Shown in pieces: positions 44,948 through 54,249 of a stretch of 64,000 nucleotides of DNA. How positions within the stretch are numbered: the stretch's first letter is position 1; the number at the start of each line of letters is the position of its first letter. A program made the position numbers and the translations under genes. The stretch spans positions 1,089,501 to 1,153,500 of the forward strand of contig NZ_CP058595.1 in assembly GCF_013402795.1 (NCBI RefSeq), in the 5' to 3' direction. A model generated the notes under the pieces. That model made no database searches and was not told the DNA's origin. It saw only the letters and a program-made list of their open reading frames with translations. The DNA is from Costertonia aggregata (GTDB taxonomy: Bacteria; Bacteroidota; Bacteroidia; Flavobacteriales; Flavobacteriaceae).

Positions 44948-46678
44948 ATGAAAATATTTATAAAGAGATTACCTAGTCGCTTCGGAGTACTATTATTGGC
45001 AATCTTCATGATGGGTTGTTTGCCCAAGGCTCCTGGATATCCTTTTCGCCCGGCTTCTGAATTAAAAGGAGAAGCACAAAAACTATCCGATAACTTAGAG
45101 GATTACATAAAAAAATGGGCAAAGGGCGAGGTTTCCGCTAGACTACCTGAAAACATATTGCCCAAAGGATATGATACGGAGCGTTTTAAGAATGTGCGTC
45201 TCGTTTCTTTTGAGAATATCGACCCTCAAGAACAATGGGTGACCAGAACGGCACACAATATAGATTTCAATAAACTCTATGGCAGTTTTCCAGATCCGCA
45301 TTGCACCTATTTGCTCGCTCCACTTATTTACGCGCCCTTCGGTTCGGAGATGATAATTGAAGGGGAGTTTCCCTATTGTCGATTTTTTAACATCCAGACA
45401 TCTCCCCCTTTTGATGGCGAAGGCTACCGCTACGATAAATTTGCCGGAAACGGCGAAGTGGCTATAGTCGATAGTGATATCGTTCCAAAGCCCGGAAATA
45501 TAAATCCCTTTCTCCCGAACGGAAAACGAATGGCAAAAAACCGTTCGTACAAAGTGACCTATAAAATGGCTATGGGAAATGCCAATACGCTTGACCCCTC
45601 ACACTCAACGCCTTACAGGGGTGACGGCAATGTAAGATACGGTAGTGCCATTCAAGTACAGGGTCCCTGGGGTATAGACACCAAAAGTGGCCACGGTCGT
45701 GGTATTTGGGATTTCGGTGATGTATGGATTCGATATTATGGCATAGACCATGATAAATTTCCCACAGGTGGTGTCTCTTTTCCCAAAATATATTTTCAGC
45801 TCAAGACCGGTGAAAAATTTGCGATAATTGCGGATTACGAAGGCTTTATCGAAGCTTCCGAACAGACCATGGCCAACAGAAATATTGGAAACAACGACCC
45901 GGCTTCGTACAATGGAAGGGATATTGGTTGGGACAAACAATTTGGCATTTTTCTACAGATTGCAACAGGCGGTGCACGGGCTTTGTACAAAAATACCGAG
46001 GCGGATAAAGCATATGTTCGCAACCTGCATAAAGGAATCACGGGCCGTGGAGCGGATATGCCTGCTCCCGCCAGTTTGGAACCCCACGCTACCGGATGCA
46101 ACTACCATGGGTATCTTACCAATGGGATGAGTATCAAAAAAGGCAAGGTTTATGTGTTGACGGGTAGGATGCCGACCTTCCCTAATACACGTAACGGGGC
46201 CCAAACACTTGAACCTGCCCAATGTAGGTACTGGAGCATGACCAGCTACGATGCAAGTTTTCCTTTTTCAAAAGTGGCGGGTCTCGAAAATACGTCTATT
46301 ATGGATGATGAAATTGTTCTTGATGCCGATAGAAACTATGTGATTGTTTATTCCCGAAAGGAAGACCGACCAAGAAATGCCACTCCAGAAAACGGAGTGA
46401 CTTGGGTGGACTATGGAGATACCTGTACGCAGGCATTTACGTTGAGATGGGTTTCGGTAGGTCCGGAATGGAGCTTTGACAAAACGCCCAACGAATTAAA
46501 TCTACCTTGGAAAAGGACCACTTGGAGTGGAAGCCAATATGATAAAAGTATTATAGGAAACAATGATAGAAACGGATTTCTGGGAGCATACCATCCTGTT
46601 CGACATTATATGGACAAGAAAAAATTTGAAGATTTAGGAATCAATATTTCCAAAAAATCTCTTCCTGATTGGGAGTAA
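44948..46678 (+). CDS. Large lipoprotein of unknown function
   Basis: 576 residues. The signal segment FGVLLLAIFMMGCLPK gives a lipobox Cys at 24. I do not recognise the family with certainty. Trp- and Tyr-rich, with paired segments GSFPDPHCTYLLAPLIYAP, GDVWIRYYGIDHDKFP, CNYHGYLTNGMSIKKGKVYVLTG, AQCRYWSMTSYDASFPF and YVIVYSRKEDRPRNATPENG. The last blocks resemble poorly described secreted proteins with RYWS and RPxNA motifs. No signature of a hydrolase. It looks intact and monocistronic. Confidence 0.6.
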   Translation: MKIFIKRLPSRFGVLLLAIFMMGCLPKAPGYPFRPASELKGEAQKLSDNLEDYIKKWAKGEVSARLPENILPKGYDTERFKNVRLVSFENIDPQEQWVTRTAHNIDFNKLYGSFPDPHCTYLLAPLIYAPFGSEMIIEGEFPYCRFFNIQTSPPFDGEGYRYDKFAGNGEVAIVDSDIVPKPGNINPFLPNGKRMAKNRSYKVTYKMAMGNANTLDPSHSTPYRGDGNVRYGSAIQVQGPWGIDTKSGHGRGIWDFGDVWIRYYGIDHDKFPTGGVSFPKIYFQLKTGEKFAIIADYEGFIEASEQTMANRNIGNNDPASYNGRDIGWDKQFGIFLQIATGGARALYKNTEADKAYVRNLHKGITGRGADMPAPASLEPHATGCNYHGYLTNGMSIKKGKVYVLTGRMPTFPNTRNGAQTLEPAQCRYWSMTSYDASFPFSKVAGLENTSIMDDEIVLDADRNYVIVYSRKEDRPRNATPENGVTWVDYGDTCTQAFTLRWVSVGPEWSFDKTPNELNLPWKRTTWSGSQYDKSIIGNNDRNGFLGAYHPVRHYMDKKKFEDLGINISKKSLPDWE

Positions 46679-46772
46679 TCGATACAATAAAAACATCTTG
46701 CCTTTAAAGACAACAGTTATTTATATGCTTATAAAAACAGTTCTTAAATATTTTAGACAAAAAAAGAAAATA

Positions 46773-47426
46773 TCATTTGTGTTGCATGTCGGGTATTTGA
46801 AGTTTGCCATCGCTCAGCAACAAAATTTTATCCGCTAGTTTTTTGGCCTCTGATCGGGAATGGGATACATGTAATACCGTTATTTTCAACCGCTTTTTTA
46901 ACGACAACAAAAGCTTGTACATATCTTCTTTGGTATCTTCATCCAGCGCACTTAAAGGTTCGTCCAGGCAGAGTATTCCAGGGTAAAAACTAAGTGCCCT
47001 GCCCAAGGCGACACGTTGTTTCTCCCCGCCACTGAGGTTGGGAATGCTGCGGGGCAACAAATCTTCCAAATTCAACAACGCTGCCAACTCTGACACTCTT
47101 TCCCCTATTTGAGAAGATTTCCATTTACGTATTTTTAATGCAAAACCCATGTTTTGTGCTACCGTCATGTGGTCAAAAAGAGCTCCTTCTTGGGGTACAT
47201 ATCCTATTTCTCGCTGGCCCGGTGGCCATTTTGAAATTTCATGCCCGTTCAACCAGATTTCTCCTTCCTGTATTTTTCTAAGCCCACAAATAGCTTCTAA
47301 AATAGTAGTCTTGCCGCAACCCGTCTTTCCCATTAAAATGGCATACTCCCCCTCGTGAATTTTAAAATTGATATCAGTCAGACCAAAACCGCCTTGTTGA
47401 ATATGAAGGTTTTTACAGTGTATCAT
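46773..47426 (-). CDS. modC: ABC transporter ATP-binding protein, probable molybdate importer
   Basis: 217 residues, the ATPase domain only: Walker A GKTGCGKTT, Q-loop YVPQEGALFDHM, signature NLSGGEKQRVALGRAL, Walker B ILCLDEPLSALD, H-loop VLHVSHSRSEAKKLA. The C-terminal TOBE/MOP domain of longer ModC is missing. It overlaps modB by 4 bp, last gene of moeB-modA-modB-modC. Molybdate specificity comes from ModA/ModB context. Confidence 0.88.
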   Translation of the reverse strand: MIHCKNLHIQQGGFGLTDINFKIHEGEYAILMGKTGCGKTTILEAICGLRKIQEGEIWLNGHEISKWPPGQREIGYVPQEGALFDHMTVAQNMGFALKIRKWKSSQIGERVSELAALLNLEDLLPRSIPNLSGGEKQRVALGRALSFYPGILCLDEPLSALDEDTKEDMYKLLLSLKKRLKITVLHVSHSRSEAKKLADKILLLSDGKLQIPDMQHK

Positions 47427-48181
47427 GGCAGGTCCGTTTTTTTGTTCCCGAACATGCGTACGATCATGAGAACGGCAAAACCGGATACAATCATGATCAA
47501 TGACACCGCCACGGCAGCCTCAATGTTTCCTACTGACATTTCCAAAAAAACGGTCGTGGGCAAAACCTCGGTCCGCATACGGGTCGCCCCGGAAAAGATG
47601 AGTACAGGGCCAAATTCCCCTATAGCCCTTGCCCAAGCCAGTGAAGCGGCGGTCAATATTCCGTTTTTGGATTGCGGTAACAATATATAAAAGAATGCTT
47701 GTTTTTGATTACAGCCCAAGGTTAAACCTACCTGTTCCTGACGATCGCTGATTTGTGTAAAAGTCACTTGCATAGTCCTTACGGCAAACGCGCACGCCAC
47801 CATAAATTGTGCTAAGACCACACTGTAAATCGTGTAGGTAATACGCATATGCTCTTCGATAAACCTGCCCGGTGCCGTTTGAAAGAGAATCAACAAACTT
47901 AGCCCAATGACCAAGGGCGGTAGTATAATCGGGATATCCAAAACCGCATCGATTACCTTTTTGAATCGAAACTCGTACCGTGCCATAAAATACCCTAAGG
48001 GCAGTGCGACCAAAACGCTCAAAACCATGGTTATGGTTGCCGTTATCAAACTTAGTTTGATAGCATATTGAATTTCCTGGCTTGCCAAAGCTTCTAAAAT
48101 GTGGCCCGGGGTTGTATATGAAAAGTCGGCGACCATCATCGCCAGTATTAGAAATACATAGGTAAAAGCGATTACGCCCAT
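47423..48181 (-). CDS. modB: Molybdate ABC transporter permease
   Basis: 252 residues with about six hydrophobic helices; the EAA-type loop is seen in VGLTLGCNQKQAFFYILLPQSKNGILTAASLAWARAIGEFGP (split motif, about 165-206). The ATG at 48181 lies at the very edge of the first helix. The same frame continues upstream (KGKIKPSFYWV) without ATG, while an ATG at 48234 in another frame gives MYMLEN then stop. This suggests a one-base slip near the 5' end or an unusual start. Sits between modA and modC. Confidence 0.85.
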   Translation of the reverse strand: MGVIAFTYVFLILAMMVADFSYTTPGHILEALASQEIQYAIKLSLITATITMVLSVLVALPLGYFMARYEFRFKKVIDAVLDIPIILPPLVIGLSLLILFQTAPGRFIEEHMRITYTIYSVVLAQFMVACAFAVRTMQVTFTQISDRQEQVGLTLGCNQKQAFFYILLPQSKNGILTAASLAWARAIGEFGPVLIFSGATRMRTEVLPTTVFLEMSVGNIEAAVAVSLIMIVSGFAVLMIVRMFGNKKTDLP

Positions 48182-48253
48182 GACCCAATAAAAAGGAAGG
48201 TTTGATTTTACCTTTAATTTTCCAGCATGTACATATTTGGGCTCGATATCTAA

Positions 48254-49057
48254 TTATTTTGAATTTTTACGACTTTCTGATGGTGCAAACCTTTTGCTTA
48301 TCGGCCTATAACCTATGGAGTCAAATACTTTTAAACCTTTGTTCATCGCTGCCATGTACATCATGAATTTTAGGGCTTCATCTTTTTTATCCGAAAAATT
48401 AAGGACTCCCGCAGTTATGGTACTGGCATATTTTTCAAATTCGGGTATGGGAACGATATCTATTTCATCGTATTGGTTTGCGGTAGCATCCCAAATAACA
48501 CCTACATCAGCAGTACCCAGTTTAACGGTATTGGCAACTTCATTTACCGTAAACATTTGTACGGTTATATTGTTTTGAAGCATATCCCAATATCCTTCTT
48601 CCATAAATATTTTTTTGGTCAATCGGCCGATAGAGGCTGCATCCGGATTGGCAATGGCCACCTTTAAACCATTAGTAAAAAGGTCATCAATCTTCATTAG
48701 CCCTTTCGGGTTGCCTTTAGCCACTGCAATTACCGGAACAATGTCCGCTAGAGATTGTGTTTTGCCCACCAAATCCTGTACAATGGCCTCGTGTACGTAA
48801 CTCTCATCCGCAGCAATATACAAATCCCCTTGGTTGGCCACCCTTAAATTTGAAAGTAAGGTTCCCGACCCGCCGTACTGTACATCTACACGAATTCCAT
48901 ACTCTTTTTTATATTTTTTTGCGATTTGTCCCAAAACCGGTTCCATATTAGCGGCACAATAAACAAAAATTGAACGTTCATTTTTTTTTGGCGTACAACC
49001 CAACATAAAAATGACAACTACACAAACGCAAATTGTAAACACTTTAATAAAACCCAT
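48254..49057 (-). CDS. modA: Molybdate-binding lipoprotein (periplasmic)
   Basis: 267 residues. Lipoprotein signal with Cys at 20 (IFMLGC). Binding-protein fold: IFVYCAANMEPVLGQIAKKYKKEY, VQYGGSGTLLSNLRVANQGDLYIAADESYV, and VKLGTADVGVIWDAT, matching ModA-type oxyanion binders (Ser/Ala at the oxyanion site). It delivers molybdate to ModB. Confidence 0.88.
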   Translation of the reverse strand: MGFIKVFTICVCVVVIFMLGCTPKKNERSIFVYCAANMEPVLGQIAKKYKKEYGIRVDVQYGGSGTLLSNLRVANQGDLYIAADESYVHEAIVQDLVGKTQSLADIVPVIAVAKGNPKGLMKIDDLFTNGLKVAIANPDAASIGRLTKKIFMEEGYWDMLQNNITVQMFTVNEVANTVKLGTADVGVIWDATANQYDEIDIVPIPEFEKYASTITAGVLNFSDKKDEALKFMMYMAAMNKGLKVFDSIGYRPISKRFAPSESRKNSK

Positions 49058-49078
49058 TCGTACTAAATAAATATAAAA

Positions 49079-50239
49079 TCAATAGCGTTCCATTTCATTG
49101 TCTATTTCTTCCGCATACCGATCAATGCCGCCCATAAGGTTAAAGACATTGGTATACCCCTTTCGCATAAGTGATTTTACGACCCTTTCGCTCCTACCGC
49201 CACGGTGACAAAACACTACAACTTTTTTGTCTTTGGGAATCATTGAAATCTTCATCGCAATATCATTAAAAGGCAACAAGACCGCTTTTGAAATATTACA
49301 TATTTGATGTTCAAAAGGTTCCCTTACATCCAATAAAAAAAAATCCGCATCCTCATGAAGCAAGTTAGAAAGTGCTTTCACCGTAATTTGATTTACCACA
49401 TCATTACGATCTACTTTCAGCGTATCGTTTTTTTGAACAGGGTTACAAAATACCTCATAGTCCAAAAGTTCGGTTATCGATGGGTTTTCTCCACACATCG
49501 GACAATCTGGGTTTGGCTTTAGTTTTAGCTCATCAAACTTCATATCAAAAGCATCGTATAGAAGTAATCTTCCTGTCAATGTGCTACCCTTGCCCAAAAT
49601 CAATTTTACAACCTCTGTTGCCTGTATTGTACCGATAACACCTGGCAAAACCCCTAAAACACCGGCTTCACCACATGAGGGTATCACCCCTGGCGCTGGC
49701 GGGTCGGGATAAAGACACCTGTAGCATGGCCCATTTGTAGCACCAAAAATACTGGCCTGACCTTCAAAACGATATACCGATCCGTATACATTGGGTTTTC
49801 CCAACAAAATACAGGCATCATTGACCAAATATCGGGTTTCAAAATTATCGGTACCGTCTGCAACAATATCATAGCCCGAAATAATTTCCATTGCGTTTTG
49901 CGTGGTAAGCGGCTCATCGTGCTTTACTATAACAATCTCTGGATTAATATCATGAAGTTTCTCGAATGCAGATTCAATTTTTGACCTTCCAACATCAGCA
50001 GTGCCATGAATCGTTTGCCGTTGTAAGTTTGTCATATCTACCGTATCAAAATCTACCAAACCCAATGTACCGATTCCGGCCGCAGCCAAATACATGGCCA
50101 AAGGAGAGCCCAAGCCTCCCAAACCTACGACCAAAACCGACGCATTTTTTAGTTTTTGCTGGCCTTCCGCACCAACTTCTGGCAACAATACATGTCTAGA
50201 ATATCGTTTTAGTTCTTCTTTTGATAGATTTGGAGTCAT
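49079..50239 (-). CDS. moeB: MoeB/ThiF-type adenylyltransferase with C-terminal rhodanese domain
   Basis: 386 residues. The ATP-binding GVGLGGLG-type motif (VLVVGLGGLGSPLAMYLA, 35-52), R-x-x-x-x RQTIHG, and DNFETRYLVNDAC identify the E1-like domain (to about 260). Two CxxC zinc pairs appear (CYRCLYPDPPAP; CPMC near 245 with C260). The rhodanese domain has DFFLLDVREPFEHQIC and active Cys in VVFCHRGGRSERV. It activates MoaD-type carriers for molybdopterin synthesis and may supply sulfur. First gene of the mod operon. Confidence 0.9.
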   Translation of the reverse strand: MTPNLSKEELKRYSRHVLLPEVGAEGQQKLKNASVLVVGLGGLGSPLAMYLAAAGIGTLGLVDFDTVDMTNLQRQTIHGTADVGRSKIESAFEKLHDINPEIVIVKHDEPLTTQNAMEIISGYDIVADGTDNFETRYLVNDACILLGKPNVYGSVYRFEGQASIFGATNGPCYRCLYPDPPAPGVIPSCGEAGVLGVLPGVIGTIQATEVVKLILGKGSTLTGRLLLYDAFDMKFDELKLKPNPDCPMCGENPSITELLDYEVFCNPVQKNDTLKVDRNDVVNQITVKALSNLLHEDADFFLLDVREPFEHQICNISKAVLLPFNDIAMKISMIPKDKKVVVFCHRGGRSERVVKSLMRKGYTNVFNLMGGIDRYAEEIDNEMERY

Positions 50240-50525
50240 TTGCTACTATTGTACACTTTATTTCCTATTAAAGCGGGAATGATAATTTCAGTGAAAAATT
50301 TGATACGGCATGTCAAAAAATTTCACCCTCTAAATTAAACCCTAAAATACTTCAAAATACTTTAAGCTGGTAAGGGGTTATGTAATCCCAATTTATAGAA
50401 AAACCACATTTTCGAGTTTTTTAAAAGCCTTTATCCTATTTTGGACAAAGAATTAGACGAAAAATCTACCGATTAAGAAAATACTATCTTAGATTGCCCA
50501 ATATTTTTCAACCAACCAACACTAA

Positions 50526-51398
50526 ATGAACCCACAAATAGTTACTTTTCTCATAAAATGTCCTGACAAAAAAGGTATTATTTCCGCTTTGACCGGTTTC
50601 TTTTTTAAAGAAGGATTTAACATCATCAGTGCACAACAATACACAAATTCCCTTGAGGGCAAATTTTTTATGCGTATTAGACTGACTTCTGATGATTCGG
50701 TCGCCATCAGTAAAAATCAATTGGAAAATAAGTTTTCCGATTTGGCCAAATCATATCAAATCACTTGGAAAGTCGATTATGGCAGTAAAAAGCAAAAGGT
50801 AGCTATTCTAGTATCGCATACCAGCCACAACCTATACGATTTATTGTATAGACACCGGGAAGGAGAGCTTAATTGCGATGTACGAATGGTAATAAGCAAC
50901 CATCAAAAATTGAAATCAGTCGCCGACATGTTCGGAGTACCGTTTCATTATGCTCCGGTTACTGCGGAGACCAAATCCGAACAAGAAAATGAACTTACGC
51001 GTTTATTGGATAGCCATAAAATTGACTTGATCGTTATGGCCCGTTATATGCAAATACTATCCGCAGGTTTTATTGACCGTTATCAGGGAAAAATCATAAA
51101 CATCCACCATTCATTTTTACCGGCATTTCAAGGGGCCAATCCTTATAAAAGAGCCTACGAAAGGGGAGTCAAGCTCATTGGAGCCACAGCGCACTATGCA
51201 ACAAAAGATTTGGATGAAGGCCCTATTATTGAACAAGGCGTAGAACGGGTAACCCATGAATGCACCCCAGCTTCCTTAAAAAAAATAGGTGCGGATATAG
51301 AAACCTTGGTTTTGGCCAAGGCCGTAAATTTTCATTTAAACAACCAAGTCATCGTTGATGGGAACAAGGCCATTGTTTTTCCCGAAACGGGAGAGTGA
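50526..51398 (+). CDS. purU: Formyltetrahydrofolate deformylase
   Basis: 290 residues. N-terminal ACT domain (IVTFLIKCPDKKGIISALTGFFF, 5-27), then a formyltransferase fold with NIHHSFLPAFQGANPYKRAYERG (motif split here by residues) and the IGATAHYATKDLDEGPIIEQ segment. Asn/His/Asp catalytic set of the family is present in the segments NIHHS and GATAHY…DLDEG. Releases formate from 10-formyl-THF for purine synthesis. Followed by the symporter gene after 93 bp. Confidence 0.92.
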   Translation: MNPQIVTFLIKCPDKKGIISALTGFFFKEGFNIISAQQYTNSLEGKFFMRIRLTSDDSVAISKNQLENKFSDLAKSYQITWKVDYGSKKQKVAILVSHTSHNLYDLLYRHREGELNCDVRMVISNHQKLKSVADMFGVPFHYAPVTAETKSEQENELTRLLDSHKIDLIVMARYMQILSAGFIDRYQGKIINIHHSFLPAFQGANPYKRAYERGVKLIGATAHYATKDLDEGPIIEQGVERVTHECTPASLKKIGADIETLVLAKAVNFHLNNQVIVDGNKAIVFPETGE

Positions 51399-51491
51399 AA
51401 TTCTTTAAAAAATAAAATAGGCCTGTAATTTTTGGTAAATCCTATCGATATATTTTACTTTTAGATTTAGGGTTTTAATACTATAGCTAGC

Positions 51492-53318
51492 ATGAGTTTA
51501 TCCTATTGGGATATCGGTATTGTAATTGCCTACATTATTGGTGTATTGGGTCTTGGCTTTTACCTTTCAAAGAAATCCTCAAAAAATCTAAAGTCCTATT
51601 TTTTAGGAGGCAATGAACTCCCTTGGTACTATTTGGGTCTTAGCAATGCCTCCGGAATGTTTGACATTTCGGGTACGATGTGGAGTGTAGGCATCCTTTT
51701 TGTCTACGGATTAAAAAGTGCTTGGTTACCATGGCTTTGGCCCGTATGGAACCAAGTTTTCGTATTTGTTTATTTGGCCATTTGGATGCGGCGATCCAAT
51801 GTCATGACCGGGGCGGAATGGATAACCTTTCGCTTCGGAGATGGTAAAGGGGCAAAGCTTTCCCACATTATAATCGTCATTTTTGCGGTCATTAGCGTAC
51901 TCGGTTTTATCGCCTATTTTTTTGAGGGAATCGGCAAATATTGCACTTCCATTCTCCCTTGGGATATGGCTTTTGAATTCCTTGGCCATGAAGTTTCTTC
52001 GGCCAGAAGTTATGCTTTGATCATTTGCGGGCTAACTTCATTGTATACCGTAAAAGGAGGTATGCATAGTGTGGTCGCAACGGAAGTGATGCAGTTTGTC
52101 ATCATGACCATAGCTTGCATAGGTGTTGGTATCGTGGCCTACAATATGGTGACCTATGAACAAGTTTCGGAGGTCGTCCCCGAGACCTGGGACCAACTCT
52201 GGTTTGGGTGGAATATAAACTTGGATTGGAGCAATTCGGCCTTTCCTCAAGTCAATACTAAAATCGCCTCCGATGGTTTTGATTTGTTCGGCATTCTTTT
52301 TTTGCTCATGGTCTTAAAGGGAATATTCGCCTCAATCGCCGGGCCTGTTCCCAGTTACGACATGCAGCGTATTTTGGCGACGAAAACACCGGCAGAAGCA
52401 GCTAAAATGAGTTTTTTGACCATTTGTGTACTCTATATTCCCCGCTATTTCATGATTATCGGTTTTGCCGTGTTGGCCTTGGTATATCTTGGCCCGGAAC
52501 TGACCGCCATGGGCGATAGCATCGATTTTGAACAAGTACTTCCCATGGCCATCAACAAGTTTTTACCCGTTGGCTTAAAGGGGCTTATGTTGGCCGGGTT
52601 CTTAGCGGCCTTTATGGGTACGTTTGCCGCTTTTGTGAATTCAGCACCGGCCTATATCGTGAACGACATCTATAAAAAATACATCAATCCTGGTGCACCG
52701 GACAGGAAATTAGTGCGGTTGAGCATCATTTCTTCATTGGCCTTGGTAATAGTCGGTATCGTTTTCGGGTTCAATGCCGGGTCGTTGAACACCTTGATTT
52801 TATGGTTGAGTTCATCCCTTTATGGAGGCTATGTCGCAGCGAATGTGTTGAAATGGATATGGTGGCGTTTCTCTGGGAACGGTTACTTTTGGGGAATGCT
52901 TTTCGGGCTGGTCGCCTCAACGGTAAAGTTTATCTTTTTCCCAAATTATGTAGATATCTTCGTATTTCCCATCATTTTCGCTTTTGCATTTGTAGGCTGT
53001 ATCATAGGGACATTTATTGAACCTTTGCCCAATCGGGAACAAATCAAGACCTTTTATAAACAAACGAAACCATGGGGTTTTTGGGGCCCCATAAAGAAAG
53101 AGGTGATAAAGGAAAATCCAAGTTTCATCCCCAATAAGAATTTTAAACGGGACGGTCTTAACGTAGTGTTGGGCATAATTTGGCAAATGGCCCAAGTGGT
53201 CATTCCTATCTATTTTATGTTGCGCCAAAATACCGAAATGATCATGTGGAGCGCAGTATTGATTATAACAAGTGTTTTGTTAAAAAAATACTGGTGGGAT
53301 AATTTAGAGAAAAAATAA
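51492..53318 (+). CDS. Sodium:solute symporter (SSS family)
   Basis: 608 residues with about 13-14 helices. SSS features: YFLGGNELPWYYLGLSNASGMFDISGTMWSVGILFVYG (split, 37-74), the helix GLMLAGFLAAFMGTFAAFVNSAPAYIVNDIYKKYI. First of a four-gene run with spacing 1 bp, -4 bp, -4 bp, so probably an operon. It is expected to bring in the sugar or uronic-type substrate handled by the epimerase. Confidence 0.9.
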   Translation: MSLSYWDIGIVIAYIIGVLGLGFYLSKKSSKNLKSYFLGGNELPWYYLGLSNASGMFDISGTMWSVGILFVYGLKSAWLPWLWPVWNQVFVFVYLAIWMRRSNVMTGAEWITFRFGDGKGAKLSHIIIVIFAVISVLGFIAYFFEGIGKYCTSILPWDMAFEFLGHEVSSARSYALIICGLTSLYTVKGGMHSVVATEVMQFVIMTIACIGVGIVAYNMVTYEQVSEVVPETWDQLWFGWNINLDWSNSAFPQVNTKIASDGFDLFGILFLLMVLKGIFASIAGPVPSYDMQRILATKTPAEAAKMSFLTICVLYIPRYFMIIGFAVLALVYLGPELTAMGDSIDFEQVLPMAINKFLPVGLKGLMLAGFLAAFMGTFAAFVNSAPAYIVNDIYKKYINPGAPDRKLVRLSIISSLALVIVGIVFGFNAGSLNTLILWLSSSLYGGYVAANVLKWIWWRFSGNGYFWGMLFGLVASTVKFIFFPNYVDIFVFPIIFAFAFVGCIIGTFIEPLPNREQIKTFYKQTKPWGFWGPIKKEVIKENPSFIPNKNFKRDGLNVVLGIIWQMAQVVIPIYFMLRQNTEMIMWSAVLIITSVLLKKYWWDNLEKK

Positions 53319-53319
53319 A

Positions 53320-54249
53320 ATGCAGATAACCGGAACTTTTTTGGATGAAATCAGCCATGACATTCCCCATCAGAACTGGGGCACGAAAGAATGGGAAGCC
53401 GATTTTGTTCATATGAAAAAAATGGGTATTGATACCGTAATCCTTATTCGTTCGGGGTATCATCAGTTTTTGACGTACCCCTCAAAATATTTGATAAAAA
53501 AACATGACTGTTTTTGCCCCCCTATCGATTTGGTCAAACTGTATCTTGAATTGGCCGAAAAACATGAAATGACTTTTTATTTTGGCACTTACGACAGTGG
53601 CAAATATTGGGAAACCGGCGATATGCGCCATGAAATCGATATTAATCTGCATGTCATAGAAGAAGTTTATGAAACCTATGGCCACTATAAAAGTTTCGGC
53701 GGTTGGTATTTGAGCCTAGAGCTAAGTAGAAAAATAAAGGGTGCCATAGATGCCATTGCAAAGTTGGGAAATCACTGCAAAGCGTTGAGCGGCGGACTAC
53801 CTGTTTTGATTTCCCCATGGATAGACGGTAAGAAAGCGGTGATGGCCAGTTCCGATAGAATCACGAAAGACAATAATATATCCTTAAAGGAGCACGAGCA
53901 GGAATGGGGTGAGATTTTTGATGGCATTAAAAACAGTATTGATATTGTCGCTTTTCAAGATGGCCACGTAGGATACAATGAGTTGGAGGATTATTTACGA
54001 TTGAACAAATCCCTCGCCGACACATACGGATTACGCTCATGGACGAACTCCGAATCGTTTGATCGCGATATGCCCATTAAATTTTTACCCATAAAATGGG
54101 AAAAACTTTTGTTCAAATTAGAAGCTGCAAAAAGAGCTGGGTGCGAAAAAGCGATTACGTTCGAGTTCTCGCATTTTATGAGTCCACAATCGGCATACAC
54201 ACAAGCTGGACATTTATTCAATAGATATATAGAGTACTTTTCGAAATGA
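53320..54249 (+). CDS. DUF4434 domain protein, predicted TIM-barrel glycoside-active enzyme
   Basis: 309 residues without signal peptide. N-terminus ITGTFLDEISHDIPHQNWGTKEWEADFVHMKKMGIDTVILIRSG (split) and GWYLSLELSR, DIVAFQDGHVGYNELEDYL, ITFEFSHFMSP give the DUF4434 pattern, which is related to glycoside hydrolase barrels. Possible acidic catalytic residues are Glu in SLELS and TFEFSH. Cytosolic. One base after the symporter stop; it overlaps the epimerase start. Confidence 0.75.
   Translation: MQITGTFLDEISHDIPHQNWGTKEWEADFVHMKKMGIDTVILIRSGYHQFLTYPSKYLIKKHDCFCPPIDLVKLYLELAEKHEMTFYFGTYDSGKYWETGDMRHEIDINLHVIEEVYETYGHYKSFGGWYLSLELSRKIKGAIDAIAKLGNHCKALSGGLPVLISPWIDGKKAVMASSDRITKDNNISLKEHEQEWGEIFDGIKNSIDIVAFQDGHVGYNELEDYLRLNKSLADTYGLRSWTNSESFDRDMPIKFLPIKWEKLLFKLEAAKRAGCEKAITFEFSHFMSPQSAYTQAGHLFNRYIEYFSK

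Noticed and set aside
47709-48188. 159-codon frame overlapping modB in another frame
   Set aside because: Gly/Arg/Tyr-rich with no helices. The modB frame has six hydrophobic helices and the EAA loop.
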